This document shows, one piece after another, positions 34,880 to 47,222 of a stretch of DNA of 64,000 nt (positions are counted from its first letter, which is position 1; each line of letters begins with the position of its first letter). Source of the DNA: Neolentinus lepideus HHB14362 ss-1 (lineage: Eukaryota > Basidiomycota > Agaricomycetes > Gloeophyllales > Gloeophyllaceae); assembly GCA_001632425.1 (NCBI GenBank), contig KV425558.1, positions 159,508-223,507 of the forward strand. Direction: 5' to 3'. Made by a program: the position numbers and the translations under genes. The notes below the pieces were generated by a model. The model was not told the DNA's origin and did not search any database. It was given only the letters and a program-made list of their open reading frames with translations.

Positions 34880-35825
34880 CAGCAGGATCGGCAGAGCTGG
34901 TTAGGTCAGATTCGAAGAGACATGGGCTTCACATGAAGGGTGAGAAGCAGCGACAGCTGGACATGCACATTCCTCTCGTTCAGCTATATGACCGACGGCA
35001 CGCGGCAACGCAGCACGCCATGGAACTAGTGTCGGTGATGTATCATAAGATGATAACGGAAAAAATACGAGATAACCGTAGAAACTCACCGTATGACTAC
35101 ATAAGTCCTTGAGTGTAATTTGCGAAGAAACTTCATGCCAGACCCATCACTCGTGACTATCGAGACCAATTTGATCGCGGGAGGAGTAAAGACGCGAAAG
35201 GGGGTGGGAATTTTTATCCGATGTGCGGCTTGCGCGCTGACAGGCCTGCAGCTCCGTCTTAGCGGAGGTCTCGGGCGTGCGTGCAATTCGGAACTTGAAA
35301 GAAGCCGGCATGGATATGCAGTAGCATGCGATTCGTCAGGAGGCCTCCGCATGTCGGACTAGAGCCAGCTTGTCTCTTTTCTTAGACCTGAGGCATATCA
35401 TGATGAAGCAACTCCAAAAATTAACTGGAGATACTCTTGCAAAGGGGGGACTTGAGGTACGCCTCAATTCCGGTCACTGGTTTCACCCTTGAAATGATTG
35501 CTGCTGGGTCGTCGGCGGTTGCCTCGCAGTGTCTAGATCCTAAATGATACTGTTAGGACGCCGAAATCGAGATATCTCCTTGTGCTTGACATGGACCTGC
35601 ACACATTGCCTGCTTGCTCCTCTGGTCTTACATTAGCATTTCTCCGATGCAATCAGCCCAACATCTGCTGCGTTCGAAGAAGGCAAAATCTGTCACTCTT
35701 CCTTGTCATACTTTTTATACAAATTCGCGACAAATACGTCCCATCACACGTTTATAGCAACAGACACATCCTCAATCTTGCTCAGCTCTACATAGCTCGG
35801 AGTTCCTGTCTTCGTCATTCTGATC
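34880..35825. other. Intergenic region
   Basis: About 950 bp with overlapping open frames on both strands around 35086-35362. None shows splice logic or family resemblance. Confidence 0.45.
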
Positions 35826-36221
35826 TCAGCAGGTCCCAGTGGACGTCGTGGCTGGGCAGTATGCCGGACTCGGCGATGCAACAGTTCCGTTACTCTGCAG
35901 AAGAACAGGTAAGAGTGTATTATCAAAGGTTGTTTGCTCATGATACACTCACATTGTAGTAACAGACCCTATCAAGGAAAACAGGACCATTAGGGTTGGG
36001 GATATAGCTTCGTTTGTGTGCTCAATAGACGAATTTCACTCCGATATATGCCAGGGGACTCACTCGCAGAACGTTACATCATTGTCTTGAGTTGCATTAT
36101 ACGCAAAGTAATATGTGGTGCTGTTGTCGATGATAGTTGAAGGGCAGATAGCGCATGTGTCAGCGGCCACCAGACTGGCGGCAGCAAGGATGATGGCGGC
36201 GAGGGGGGCAATTGAATGCAT
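35826..36221 (-). CDS. Small secreted six-Cys protein, copy K (intact, inverted)
   Basis: Exons 36221-36064, 36007-35953 and 35894-35826 give 93 residues on the strand opposite to the array and 20 kb away. Signal peptide: MHSIAPLAAIILAAASLVAA. Mature start: DTCAICPSTIIDNSTTYYFA, with a possible N-glycosylation site. Then come FC at the phase-2 junction, NPNGPVFLDRVCYYN at the end of a 55-nt exon 2 (the same length as in copies C and G), and YCPATTSTGTC at the end. All six cysteines, both intron phases and the exon sizes match the array family, especially copy G. Intact. Confidence 0.82.
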
Positions 36222-37305
36222 GGACTGCAACGGGTGAGCGACTTCTCAACAAATTGAAACTCGTGGTTAAATATGCAGGTTCTCCGGTCATAGGATAGTG
36301 TTTCGGCATACCGTGAAGTTATTGCAATACCGGTAGTCCGCATAACGCTTAGACTGTTCCCTCCGAGAGTGCACAGCAAGCAGCTAAGGGCACAAGCGCT
36401 CAATGCGCCGTCTCCGAGAAGTTTCATATACTGGTATGTTGCGATGAAACTACTACGGATGATGGACGTACATACCCAGATCCCTGGTATTTGAGGTGTG
36501 AAGCGCCACAAGTACGGCGCTGGACTTTCGCTACGCCAGCATGGACAACCAAAATCGCCGCACCATTCTTGGGCGAAAGCGAGCGCCCGGTGTCGAGGAT
36601 CGTTTCACGTCTCAAGGCATCCACTGTAAGTCAACAAAATTATGTACCTACTCTACCATGGTGAGGGTGTGTAAGTACTTCCTCCTTACGTTGCACGTTT
36701 CCTGAAAGTATTCTTTTGACGCAGATAGATATCTCTGCCACTGGTTAATCAGCATTGTGTTACAGAACAAAGCTAGATAACAGTTTCTCGTGTTAACTCT
36801 TAACTCGTATGAAGATTCCTTGCAAGACTTGCCCGTTTCACGTGCATGAATATTGCTCTCAGTATTGTGAAAGGAGACACGGGCTTCTCTTATTAAATAG
36901 CAGCTCCGCGTTTCCTGAAAAACTCCTTCATCTAACATTGCAGTGCTTAAGCTTCTGGAAATGGAGAGTCAACTAGAGTCCCGTTTGTATGTGACAAACA
37001 GACTCACTGGCATGTCTCGTTTTCGTCTACAACTCAGGATCTGCAGCGAAGAGAGCTATACTCTAGACATGAATATATATCTTTTGAATATGATGCATGA
37101 TATGAGAGGCTATCTAATACTGTCAGCGATATAAGGCCAGGCATGCATCGTGGATCGGCCACAACGCGTCCCATCACGTGTCATATGTGACAGCATCATC
37201 TGACTAAAGGAAGGACGCGTCATGTCACAGTGACCGTGTTCCTTTGTTGCTCTCACCTTCTATTTCTGGGACATCTGGACGTCCGCATACACCAAATCCA
37301 CTATC
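36222..37305. other. Intergenic region
   Basis: About 1.1 kb with the promoter side of copy K at its left end. No other gene recognised. Confidence 0.45.
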
Positions 37306-38469
37306 ATGCCATCTCCATTCACTCTAGAAGTGCACCGACTTCTGCATGACTCTGCACAGGAGCCATCTCAGACTGGTCAAGACGCCCTGGACCTCGGCAG
37401 GTTACTCGTCCGGGGTGCGACAGACGCCTATGGCTGGACCTCGGTCATTAACGCAGAGACATGTGCGTTGGTACATTTCAATACTGGTATCATGATAACA
37501 ATTGTGCAAGCCGGCGTATAGCCAACGTATCTGATGACAAGCTCCTCTTCGAGGATGAACTACCGCCTGTATGGGAGCTTACGGAGTTCCAGTCCACAAA
37601 TCTCGAACGTGTCTTTCAAGTTTCCGTGGATCATAATGCAGAAGAGCTGGGGCATGAAGAAGGACAACCAATCACGCTGCAAATCGAGATTACCGGACCT
37701 TCACTGTGGAGAATGATACCAGAGGTGCACATCTTCTCGGGTTCTACCACGCAGTAGCAGGAGCTGATATCCTAGCTTTCTAGCCTCATTGGCTCGGCCA
37801 ACTTCCTCATGGCCCTCAACAACTCCATGTATTAGAAGACCGTAAACTAGGACCTTATTCGAGACAGTGCCCGATACCGCTCGACCTGGAAATCGACATG
37901 TCCCAGTTCTTCTCTGGAGTCAATTCGTATACACGGTGCGAGTGGGTCATACCGGTACGAGGACGTCTCCATTTCCCTGACGCCACACCTGCACGGATGT
38001 GCGACTCCGAAGATCTCGGACAACTCGGAGTCCGCAAGGTTACGAAAGCTGACGGGGAAGCAAACCTAATGGAGACTTGTATTTGCTGGAGTCCAAAGGC
38101 CCTCGGCGCGTTTTGGAATTGGCTTGCGGAGTACCACGAGAACGGCATGTTTGGGCCAATCGCACTTTCGTTCGAGCCTGTTGTACCTGGGACTTACCAT
38201 GTGGATGTATACAAAACTGCTGAAGACGAGATCCCGGAGATAGGTGGAGATCTTGAATACATCGACCATATCAAGGTGTTTCACGACGCATATGTTTCGA
38301 TGTATCTCAGGAATGCCATCAGTCTGTGGAAGTATCAGTCCACTCCGTCATCGCGCGGACGACAGTTCCTAAAGGGTGCGAAGTTGCTTTTGATCGGTTC
38401 AGCGAAAGCCGTCTGCATCGTATGAAGTGCGACTACCTAGTTGCAGGATTCCGTTACATGATACAGTGA
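37306..38469 (+). CDS. Unrecognised protein, 333 aa
   Basis: Exons 37306-37462, 37522-37724, 37784-38321 and 38366-38469 join in phase to 333 residues. I do not recognise the family. No signal peptide or membrane segment is evident. The sequence is acidic and soluble-looking, with WELTEFQSTNLERVFQVS, LEIDMSQFFSGVNSYTRCEW and CICWSPKALGAFWNWLAEYH. The last intron (44 bp) is the least certain. Without it the frame ends at 38423-38425 with a different tail. The gene is convergent with the FAD oxidoreductase, and only about 70 bp separate the stop codons. Confidence 0.6.
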
Positions 38470-38541
38470 GTACATTCATTCTCTGACCGATGCAGGGATG
38501 ATTTACGCCGAAGAGTCTGTAAACATTCTCCTCTTGAATTC

Positions 38542-39874
38542 TTATAACTTGAAATATCTACTCGGATCTAGTCTCTTCAAATCAGCGCACTTGATCTCAC
38601 CGTCCATCACCAGCTCGGACAACGCTCTTGCGGTACCAGGTGCATTGCAGATACCCTAAAAAAGTCCTCAATCAGTCAAGAACCCATGTTTCCGCAGACG
38701 TTGCCCAAGTACACACCCAGCAAGTATGCCCAGCACCGATGATCAAACCCTTCACGCTCTTTAGCTCTCCCACAATGGGGCCTCCACCTCCCCTGACTAC
38801 TGGCAAGTAGCACGCCTGTCTCTTCTCCACCGTACCCCCACGCACTTCTGGCGAGATACTCGCAACCTGCTTGTATATGGCCTCGCACGCCTCCGGGTCC
38901 ACTGCGACTTCATCCACTGTCTCAGGTAACTTTAGCGAGTCACCTGGCCCGCAGATGTATATCTCCTTCGTTGGCAGCGGGCGGGGGTAGATCTCAGGCG
39001 AGACAACTTCAGGACGACCTTTCGACCGGGTGCGACCGTCAGTGGGCATGATGATCTCAGTGAAGAGAACGTAGGGCGCGATCTCGACATCAGGAGGCGT
39101 GATGACGGTGACGCTATGCGCACGGGTCGCGGAGATGGGAAGCGAAGGGAGGATGTACGGGGACCACGCACCGGCGGTGACGATAACGTGGGTCGAGGGG
39201 ATGGTGTGTGTCTGCCTGTCGCCTGTTACATCCTTATATGTGACTGACCTGACTTGTCCGCCTTCGTAGTCGATCGCGGTCGCTTTCGCAGCGACGAACT
39301 GGACTCCCTTCTCCTTAGCGAGCTCCAGCATCGATGTGGTGAAGAGGTACGGGTGGACTTGCGCGGTGTCATTAGTGGGAGCCATGGGTGTGTAGGAAGA
39401 TGTCAGGCTCTCCTTCACCCACGTCAAGTCGTCTGGAAGACCCTTGGCTCTGCGGGTCGACTTACTACTGGTGCTACTACTGTCCAGACCAAGCGTCTTC
39501 TCCAGACTCCGTCGCTCACCACCCTTCCCTACACCCGTTCCTGGTTCATCGCTCTCGTTAAACACTTCGCCACGACCTTCCCATGTCCCGCATCCAGTGA
39601 ATCTCCAGCCCCATTTCCCTGCACCGTCGTGCATCTCAGCGAGACGCTTGTGCTCCTCGAACGAGATGTCCACGAGCTCTCTTGGGTATGCCCACTTTGC
39701 TACCAAACCTCCAGCCTTCCCCGAAGCTCCTTGTGCTGCGCCATTGACGGATGCTTCTAGTAGTGTGATTGTGGTCGTCTCAGGCGAGTAGGATGGGTGA
39801 TGAGAAAGATAGTAAGCCGTCGTGCAGCCTACGATACCGCCGCCAATGACGATGACTTGGCGTTGACTGGCCAT
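38542..39874 (-). CDS. FAD-dependent oxidoreductase, DAO family (TDA3-like)
   Basis: Exons 39874-38717 and 38655-38542 give 423 residues. The N-terminal Rossmann motif is VIVIGGGIVGCTTAYYLS, followed by ITLLEAS at the end of the second strand. LVAKWAYPRELVDISFEEHK, VIVTAGAWSPYILPSLPI and, after the intron, HTCW/GICNAPGTARALSEL with KRLDPSRYFKL mark the fungal D-amino-acid-oxidase-like group that includes yeast Tda3. The FAD fold is clear; the substrate is not. The frame also has an upstream ATG at 39973, adding 33 residues. I chose 39874 because it places the FAD motif close to the N-terminus, but a targeting extension is possible. Confidence 0.87.
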
Positions 39875-39979
39875 GGTTGTCGAGAAGATACGGAAGAGGT
39901 TGTTCTGAAGTAGGATCTGTAGACAAAGTAGGCCTGTCTTGGTGCTGTGGGCGATGGGATTAAGGTGAAGCATACGGGC

Positions 39980-40973
39980 GATGCGGGCCGGGGTGCTTTT
40001 CTGACGTCACGGTGCTTCCTGGTCACATCGCAATACCATTGGCTGGCCGTGAGTGTATAGCTGGAGCGCGTAGACAAACGGAAGACGATAGACCTTGTAG
40101 AAGTACCATAACGACCTAGTGTAACCGATGGAATTGTCGAAGCAGGGATTACTCTTGTTCAACCTCGTGTGATACGATTTTCGCTATCCTGAAGGAAACT
40201 TTTGTACGAGATGACTGAACTATGAGACGAACCTCTGTTCAAGTTCTGGCCAAAAAGACTTTCTAGGCGCCTCCTTGGTCGGTGGTAGGGACGACGGGAA
40301 GAAGGCGCATATTGCCAAAATATTGCCTCTACGCTGGACGTCACGGAGACGAAATAAGACGTGCTTACAGCATTATAGGAGTATTCTCCACCCGAATGAG
40401 CCGAGAATCGCATCGGATACGCATACAGTCGTCATCAATAGATCATAAGTTACGCTTTTAGGAAATATTAGCGCGACTGATGGTGACTATGATGGAAGAA
40501 ATTGTGGAAGCAAGTACTTGTGTCGCAACAGTTTTGGAAACGGGTGGGAACAAAGGGTAGAGGACCTTCAGCACAACACGATGGTTTGTCAAAGTCGAAG
40601 TTGAAGTGGCTGGGCGGGTCTATCGCTTGTATTGGAAATCTACGTGGCCCGTGTCGACTTCTTCGTCCAGACAAATTCTGACTGTTCAATCAACTGTGCC
40701 ACAGTGCGACCACCAGTCTGGTCATAAGCACCCGTGGCCGGCGATCGGATGCATTCGTTTTCTGTCAGGATTACTCCTCAATCTCAGAAATACAATGAGA
40801 ACTTTCACTTCGGATTATACGGAGGGTGTATGGGACATCGCGCCTCAATCAGCTTCCCGATCAACCATCTTATCCAAGAGTCGCTGCAGGCGGGAATAAA
40901 CGTTAAGCTTGTCGACCATCCTTGGGCCTTCCTCCGTCGCACGGCGAAGTACTTGTAGACTCGTCCGGGATAT
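39980..40973. other. Intergenic region
   Basis: About 1 kb with no recognised gene between the promoter of the oxidoreductase and the 3' end of F-box-like paralogue 3. Confidence 0.45.
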
Positions 40974-42038
40974 CTAAGTCTCATCAACAAGCGTCAAAGG
41001 GTCCCCCCATCGTAAGCGCACCATGATCGCGTCAATAAATTCTTGATCAGTAGGCGGAAGGGTCCGTCTGTGCGCCGGGCACATGAAATTCAAGGAATGA
41101 CAAGGGGCACGGGCTTCGTCAAGTACTCCCTTTTCAAAGGCTGTCAATGCCCAGTCCATGTTTTGATATACTTTCTGCGTGGCGAGCGCTTAGTATATTC
41201 ACTAAAGCAAAATGGAGAGATTACCTCGAGCCTCTCCAGTAGCGGCATTTCGTCGCTGAGCTCCTGTTTGTCGATCGTAATCATAATCCTGTGCTCCTGC
41301 GTTGCTAGATGCAGCTGCATGGCTGCCTGCATAAACACCATGGCTAAATGGAAATGCAGGACCAGTCAAAGATGAACCCCAGAAGTGTTTGATCGACCTA
41401 CTGAAAGATGCGAGCCTACAGTTCTCTTCCAGCATGTCCTCAAGTCGGCGTGTCATGACTCCTTTGCGGAGAAGTTGGATATAATTGCATGCCTTGCGGA
41501 CGGGAAGCACCACTTCCGAGCGTATTGCAATCAGCGATTGAGGCTCAAGCTCTTGTGGTGCTACGGGTCGGTAGTCCCCAGAACGCTGGATCAGCATCCG
41601 CAGCCAGATTGCCATGGTATAGAGACCGAGGAATGTGTGATTGAAGAACGATTGATTCGGATGTTCTGGCTCTTCAGCCTCCAAGTCGCCATCATGCCAT
41701 CGGCGTACTGTGCGGAGATGTTCAGATACAGCACGTATATCCTTCCTCGCGTGTGCTATAGGCCTGAGAGGATGCAGATTCACGGGTTGCGCGAGGAGAG
41801 TAGAATGGGGAGCTCACCGGTAATCCTCGCACTTGAGCACCTCTGACAAGAGCGAAACGGAAATATCATAGAATCTCCTGTTCACCAAAGAGAGACTGGC
41901 GAGTGCATCCCAAACAGTCGTTCCGTCTCCTGCCGTAAACAGCTCGTGAAGATAGAGCCCCAGAGTCTCTCCAAGTACTTCGTGCAAGATTTCAGGAGGC
42001 AGGTCATCAATTTTAATGAGATTTTTGTTCCTAGGCAT
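40974..42038 (-). CDS. F-box-like protein, paralogue 3
   Basis: Exons 42038-41818, 41763-41402, 41343-41225 and 41174-40974 give about 300 residues. N-terminus: MPRNKNLIKIDDLPPEILHE, then VLGETLGLYLHELF and LVNRRFYDISVSLLSEVL, ending exon 1 at the same place as the two paralogues. I preferred the ATG at 42038 over 42077 because it gives the short leader seen in the others. The C-terminus (RLRWGDPLTLVDET) is shorter than in paralogues 1 and 2. It shares a short divergent promoter (about 225 bp) with SLX1. Confidence 0.7.
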
Positions 42039-42263
42039 CGATGCTGCGAGGCTGGCTGGTAAGAAATTTTGAAGCATTTCGGCCCCTTAAGTTATCTGCA
42101 ACATAGGGGTGCCCTCAGAATGGAAACTGCCCCTAAACGCGCTAAACGCGTCCTAATTAGTACTCCGAACACACTCCCTGCTGCGCGGACAACCGTACGT
42201 GATAAATAACTCCCAACCTTCATTGTTGCTTGTTTTTTTGCTGAGCTTAGAGTATCAAGTACC

Positions 42264-44354
42264 ATGGTCCCTCTCAAAGCTAACACCGGAAGATCGTCTC
42301 TCGCTGACCATACATTTCCTCCATTTTACGCTTGCTACTTACTCAAGTCAGTTCGAACACCTCGAACCAAGGCGTAAGTTAGAGACTCGGTCTTTGGCTG
42401 GAAGTCCGCGTCGATTTATAATGAAATTTGCAGGACCTATATTGGTAGCACTCCCAATCCTCCAAGGCGCGTCCGGTAAGACTTGTCCTGGAAAGCCCCA
42501 TCTATGAACTTGCGCTAAACCGTAGAAGGCAGCACAACGGAGAGATAACTCAAGGTGCATGGAAAACCCAGAGAAATCGCCCGTGGGTTATGCAAATGAT
42601 AGTTCACGGCTTCCCTTCCAAATTGGCAGCACTTCAATTTGAGTGGGCGTGGCAACATCCACATATCTCCAGACATCTTAAGGACGACAGCGGAAAGAAG
42701 CTGATCTCAAGTAATCACAAGTACCTCAAGGCGAACGTTTCGTAAGTGTGTCTGTGTCTTATGACAAAGATCGATATTTATACAACTACCATTCAGAGTC
42801 GCGCGGACAATGGTGGCTTCCCATCCGTACACAACCTGGCCTCTTCATGTCAAACTCTTTACTCAAGATGTATTGAAGGCATGGACAGAAGCATCTCGTA
42901 AAGCTGATGCCGATGGCTTACCCTTGCCGCCCGGCTTCACGTGCGTCACTGAGTTCGAGGGCGTTGATGGTAAGACCGGTATGAGGGGATCCGGAAGATA
43001 CGGGCCAATCGATGTAACTGACGGTGGGTGAACGGTGGTCCCTTACGTTGGACATCTTCACTTATGCTCGGTTTCGCTGGATATCAGGTCAATTCACTGC
43101 CGCGCACTTGAGTAAGTATAAACGGATTACGAGCACTGGAACGGATCTTGTATGTTCCATATGCACCGAACCACTACATCAGCCCTTCGTAAGTCTTTCA
43201 TTCCGTTGATCCGGGGTGTAATGTGCATGAGTCTCATGCGCTTCTTATAGGATCCCTTAGAGATCGCGCTTTGCCCGCAAGACTCATGCACGGCAATGTC
43301 GCACCTTCACTGCCTCGCGCAAGCATTCATCTCTCAAGGGAAGCAACCCACAGCAATCCCCAGAGGAGGATCATGCAGATCCTGTAATACCTACGTGCTC
43401 TGGGGCGACGTCGTAAAGGGATGCTACAGGCGCAAGACCGATGGTGTCCCATCCCTTCCCCTCGACGACGACGACGACGATGCAGCCGAAGACGATGGGG
43501 AGATCTTGGGTGATGTCGAGGAAAATGAGGAAGTTGAACCTTCTCCTCCGGTCACGCCCTGGAAACGAGCTGCTCCCAAAACACAAAAGCCGAGGAAGGT
43601 AGCTGCCGGGCGAGCCAAAGGCAAGGGTAAAGAAAGGGCGGACGACTCGGAATTCTTCGACATTGATGCCATTGGTGATACCGAAGAGGAGTCCGAGGCA
43701 AGTTACACGCGTCTACATCAAAGTAAGAAGCGAGTACCTGCCAGCACTGTTCGTACAGCTAAGGTGGCCAGTGGCAAACATATCGTCGATGCCACTGGTT
43801 CGCCAACCTCCCCGATACGGCAGAGGAAGGCTGCCACAGGTCGGTCAGGCGCCTTGCGAAAGGGCCAGAGAACGAGAAGGGTAGACGTTACGACGGCGGT
43901 TCATCAAGATGAGGAGCGCGAGTTCTTTGACTTGAGCGGTATCAGCTCGACCTCTTCGGATGACGAGCGGCAGCTCATAAAACCACGGACCCCAACTAGA
44001 CCCACCATGAAGAAGAGAACAGTGGCCAGCGTTCTCGAGACCACGGTTACTCAGCGGATGAGACCCACAGCAAGTGGATCGTCGCGCCAAATGTCGACAT
44101 TTCCAACCACTGTGAATTCTAGGAACAGATGTGATTTTTATCGAGAAGGGGAAGCTGATCTCGTCGAAAATGTCAACAACATCAACACCTTTTCTTCCCA
44201 TACTCGGACGCCAGTCAGGTCTCGTCCACCGAACTCAACAGGAAGCGTCCTTGCGCGGGCATTCTCGAGTCTCTCTGTGTCACCCGGCCCATGTCTGCCT
44301 ATAGAGGAAGATGCACCCAGTCATCTTCCTGAGATCATAGAAATATCTGATTGA
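42264..44354 (+). CDS. SLX1: Structure-specific endonuclease subunit SLX1
   Basis: Exons 42264-42373, 42434-42475, 42526-42741, 42797-43023, 43088-43188 and 43251-44354 give 599 residues. SLX1 is the GIY-YIG nuclease that, with SLX4, cuts branched DNA such as Holliday junctions and 5' flaps. The nuclease motifs are FYACYLLKS and [12 protein letters not shown], followed by [12 protein letters not shown], and FEWAWQ with the catalytic glutamate. A C-terminal RING/PHD-type zinc finger runs from [13 protein letters not shown] through [19 protein letters not shown] to [12 protein letters not shown]. After it comes a disordered basic/acidic tail of about 300 residues with two EFFD motifs and a C-terminal PEIIEISD. 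Yeast SLX1 is about half this length; the tail is the extra part. Confidence 0.9.
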
Positions 44355-44617
44355 TGGTCCTGGATGAGTATACCTGACCTCCGCCTAGACTGAATCTGGT
44401 ATCGACAGCCCCAAGTTCTAAATTTGCCTTTTCATATCGTTTGCTCAATGTATCAAAATAAAAAATCTGCTGTTGTGCTCCTAGATATAAAGAACAACAA
44501 TATACTTCATGTGAGTGATTCTTTGAACTTTCCATATGACGAAGTGGTTTCATCATCAAATATTAATTAATTGGGCATCCTAAATAAATATCACCAATGA
44601 GAACTATCACTTGTACA

Positions 44618-46870
44618 TCACAGCCCTTGACACAGCGTCTTCCCCCTCCTGACCTGCGCCTTACACAATTCTACCTCTGTCGGAACCGCCAATATAGCTG
44701 CTAGTAGAATCCCCAACGAATCCGCAAAGCCCACAGAGCCAATCTTAAACTCCCTCTCCTGCTTGGCACGCTCCGCATCCACACCAAGGCTTGATCTTTC
44801 TTGGTTGATCTGATGGTACACGTTCACACTGCAAATTTGACAAGTATCAATTAGCCGAACGGGTGGTAATAGTCACTGGTACATACTACGCCAGTCCTCC
44901 ACATATACCCTCGAGACTAATGAGTGCGAAGACGAATAAAACACTCCTACCCTCCGATTCTCCGAATATCCCCTTAGCTGACTCCAAGCCGAGAGCGAAG
45001 AGGATGAAGAACTGGATGATTGCAGGCAATGAGAGGAGATGTTTTGGGAGAGGCGGGATGCCGAGAGAGATGGAGGACCGCGACAGGAATACTGTTGTCT
45101 GGTATACTAGCTAGCAACGTAAATTCATTGGTGAGAAGATTAGATAAGTTCATGAGAGGTAGAATTCTGACCTGCCACAGAGGGTAGTAGTCCCGGATAG
45201 AATGTATAATTTTACTAAGTATAGGGTAGCTCTCTGGTGCGGGTACTGGGTACAACAAGGTAGGTGCTATGCCCTGAGAGGCCACAAGTATTCAATTTCG
45301 TCCTCTCTCGGACACAAGGAATTTGCTAAGACGTACCTGATTAATAGTGTACTCGAACTTTGCCAGATTGGTCGAATACATGAGCAAGTGTAAACCTGAA
45401 CCTGAACGACCAACATACAGTGTAAACGCAGACTATCAATAATACTATCAGGTTTGCGTGACGACACATACAATACGAAGGACTTACATAGTGGAAGCAT
45501 ATACTTGACTAACATAGGCCTGACAAGCCGCCACTTATCGTCCAGTGATAGCGCAACGATGACAGCCTCGGATGGAACAACCACAGCATCTACAGTCTCC
45601 TCGGTATCTGCATCGCTGTCCGGTAGAGGAGTATAAGGGGCTTGCGAAGATGGATCTTCGGCGGAGATGAAGGAGTTTCGTCCGGGAAGGAGGAGGAAAT
45701 AGGTCAAGGGGATTACGAAGGGCATCACCTATCCTTACATAGACGGATGTTAGGAAAGAGTCCACGCGTATTGTAAATGAAAGCTTGTTACAGCAGATAA
45801 GCCAACACCAGTTCGGATACCGAGACCCCGAAGCTCCCACCACAGGAAAGCACCGACGAGTCCTGCCGCTCCGGTTCCGGAGGCAAAGTAACTTTGAAAC
45901 CGTCATTGAGGCAAGGCTGGTACACGATGCACTGACTCACGTACCCTATACCATGTGCTGCAATATGAGAAGGGTATGTTGTCGATAGCTGCAGGAACGT
46001 CAACTCTCCCAATCCTGTCGTCGTAGATATGATCAATTATCGGCAACCGTTCCTTCATGGTAAGTATACAAACCAGAAGCGAACGATGCTATGGAGATCC
46101 CCAGAAGCCTCATGAACAGACTGTCAAATAGAGCGACGACCTAGAAATTATTAGACAGCGTCAGGTCTAAAATCTTTCTCCATTACAACAATTACTGACG
46201 GCCATACCCAAGACGCTAAGCAAGCAGCATCCATTAAGGCGCCTAGCATATCGTATTTGACCCTTCAGAACATAAGGCCAACCGATTTTTGCTACAAGGG
46301 CCGGGAAGATGTTACAGAACGCGATTATACCCTTTGGAGTGGACGGTGGTACAAGGTCAAGTGCAGCCGAAAGGATAATAACGTATAAAACTAAGAGAAA
46401 CGGCTATACGACGGCAGTATAACTCGGTAAGTCAAACTTCACGTACCATTGTTTATGAGGCCGAATAGAAAGAAAGAGATTCCCAATTTGAGCCGCAGCT
46501 TCCAGGCGTAATCTATATCTCCAGGTGTCAGCATGGAACGACTTCCAGAAGATCAGTCACGGCATAATAGTAGTTCTTCGGATGGAACAGGTCGGGGATT
46601 CTGGCCCTTCAGCAAACGCCCGACACCGATGTGCTGGGCTGCATGTACCGATACGACAGAGTAGTGCTATGTCCCCTCTTTTCCGATTTCACTGAAGTAT
46701 ACAATTAGACTATATTCACCTTTGTTGCTACTGACATGATCTGTTAATGGTGCCCTCTCCCATTCTGCTTCTACAAGGTCAGGCTCAGCTCCCTGGCCAC
46801 GCACATCATTTCCTGACATAGTTTCCATCTCGTATCCTTCGACGTTTCTGTAAGCGGCTTCAGATATCAT
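44618..46870 (-). CDS. BTN1: CLN3/Btn1 (battenin) vacuolar membrane protein
   Basis: Eleven exons: 46870-46720, 46512-46447, 46390-46200, 46140-46074, 46014-45952, 45862-45792, 45728-45488, 45395-45337, 45273-45172, 45110-44887, 44828-44618, giving about 481 residues. The family is a multi-pass lysosome/vacuole protein linked to pH and amino-acid homeostasis (human CLN3, yeast Btn1). Visible blocks are FFLFGLINN, VLYVIILSAALDLVP, KGQIRYARRLNGCCLL, GLGELTFLQL, FEYTINQ, APTLLYPVP, YYPLWQ, LVYQTTVFLSRSSI, LEGICGGLAYVNVYHQI and the C-terminal FKIGSVGFADSLG. The acceptor of exon 8 (45395 or 45401) and the donor of exon 5 have close alternatives. The N-terminal 50 residues are not conserved. Confidence 0.9.
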
Positions 46871-46904
46871 TCAGCGCACCCGAATCTTCAGAACATAGCC
46901 GCGC

Positions 46905-47222
46905 TCAAGACAGGTGCAGGGAGTTGTCAGTTGATACTTCGAAGACTGGTTTGCGCTCTCTGCCGCCGGTAGTGCCTGTGTAGACCATATGGATGCCACG
47001 CGACTGATCCGTCAAGACTCCTGGCTTCTTCAACAAAGGAAGTTGAACCCGAACATTCAGCGGAGGGTGATCTACGATATTCTGTTCTTTTGTACTCTGT
47101 ATCGCTGTATGTATGCATAAACTCAGGAAACCGAGGCCGCAAGGCGTAACTCCGTCAAGCAATCCTCACTCACCATCGCAATGGGATCAACGAACAGATT
47201 GGGCAGTCTCTTCGTCCACGGT
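46905..47222 (-). CDS. Possible gene fragment of unknown family
   Basis: Two blocks read like protein and join in phase: one ending RLPNLFVDPIAM at 47174 before a gtgagt donor, and 47096-46905, which includes VRVQLPLLKKPGVL and ends VSTDNSLHLS with a stop. Upstream exons could not be placed. A long open frame at 47228-47578 may or may not belong. No family recognised. Confidence 0.3.
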
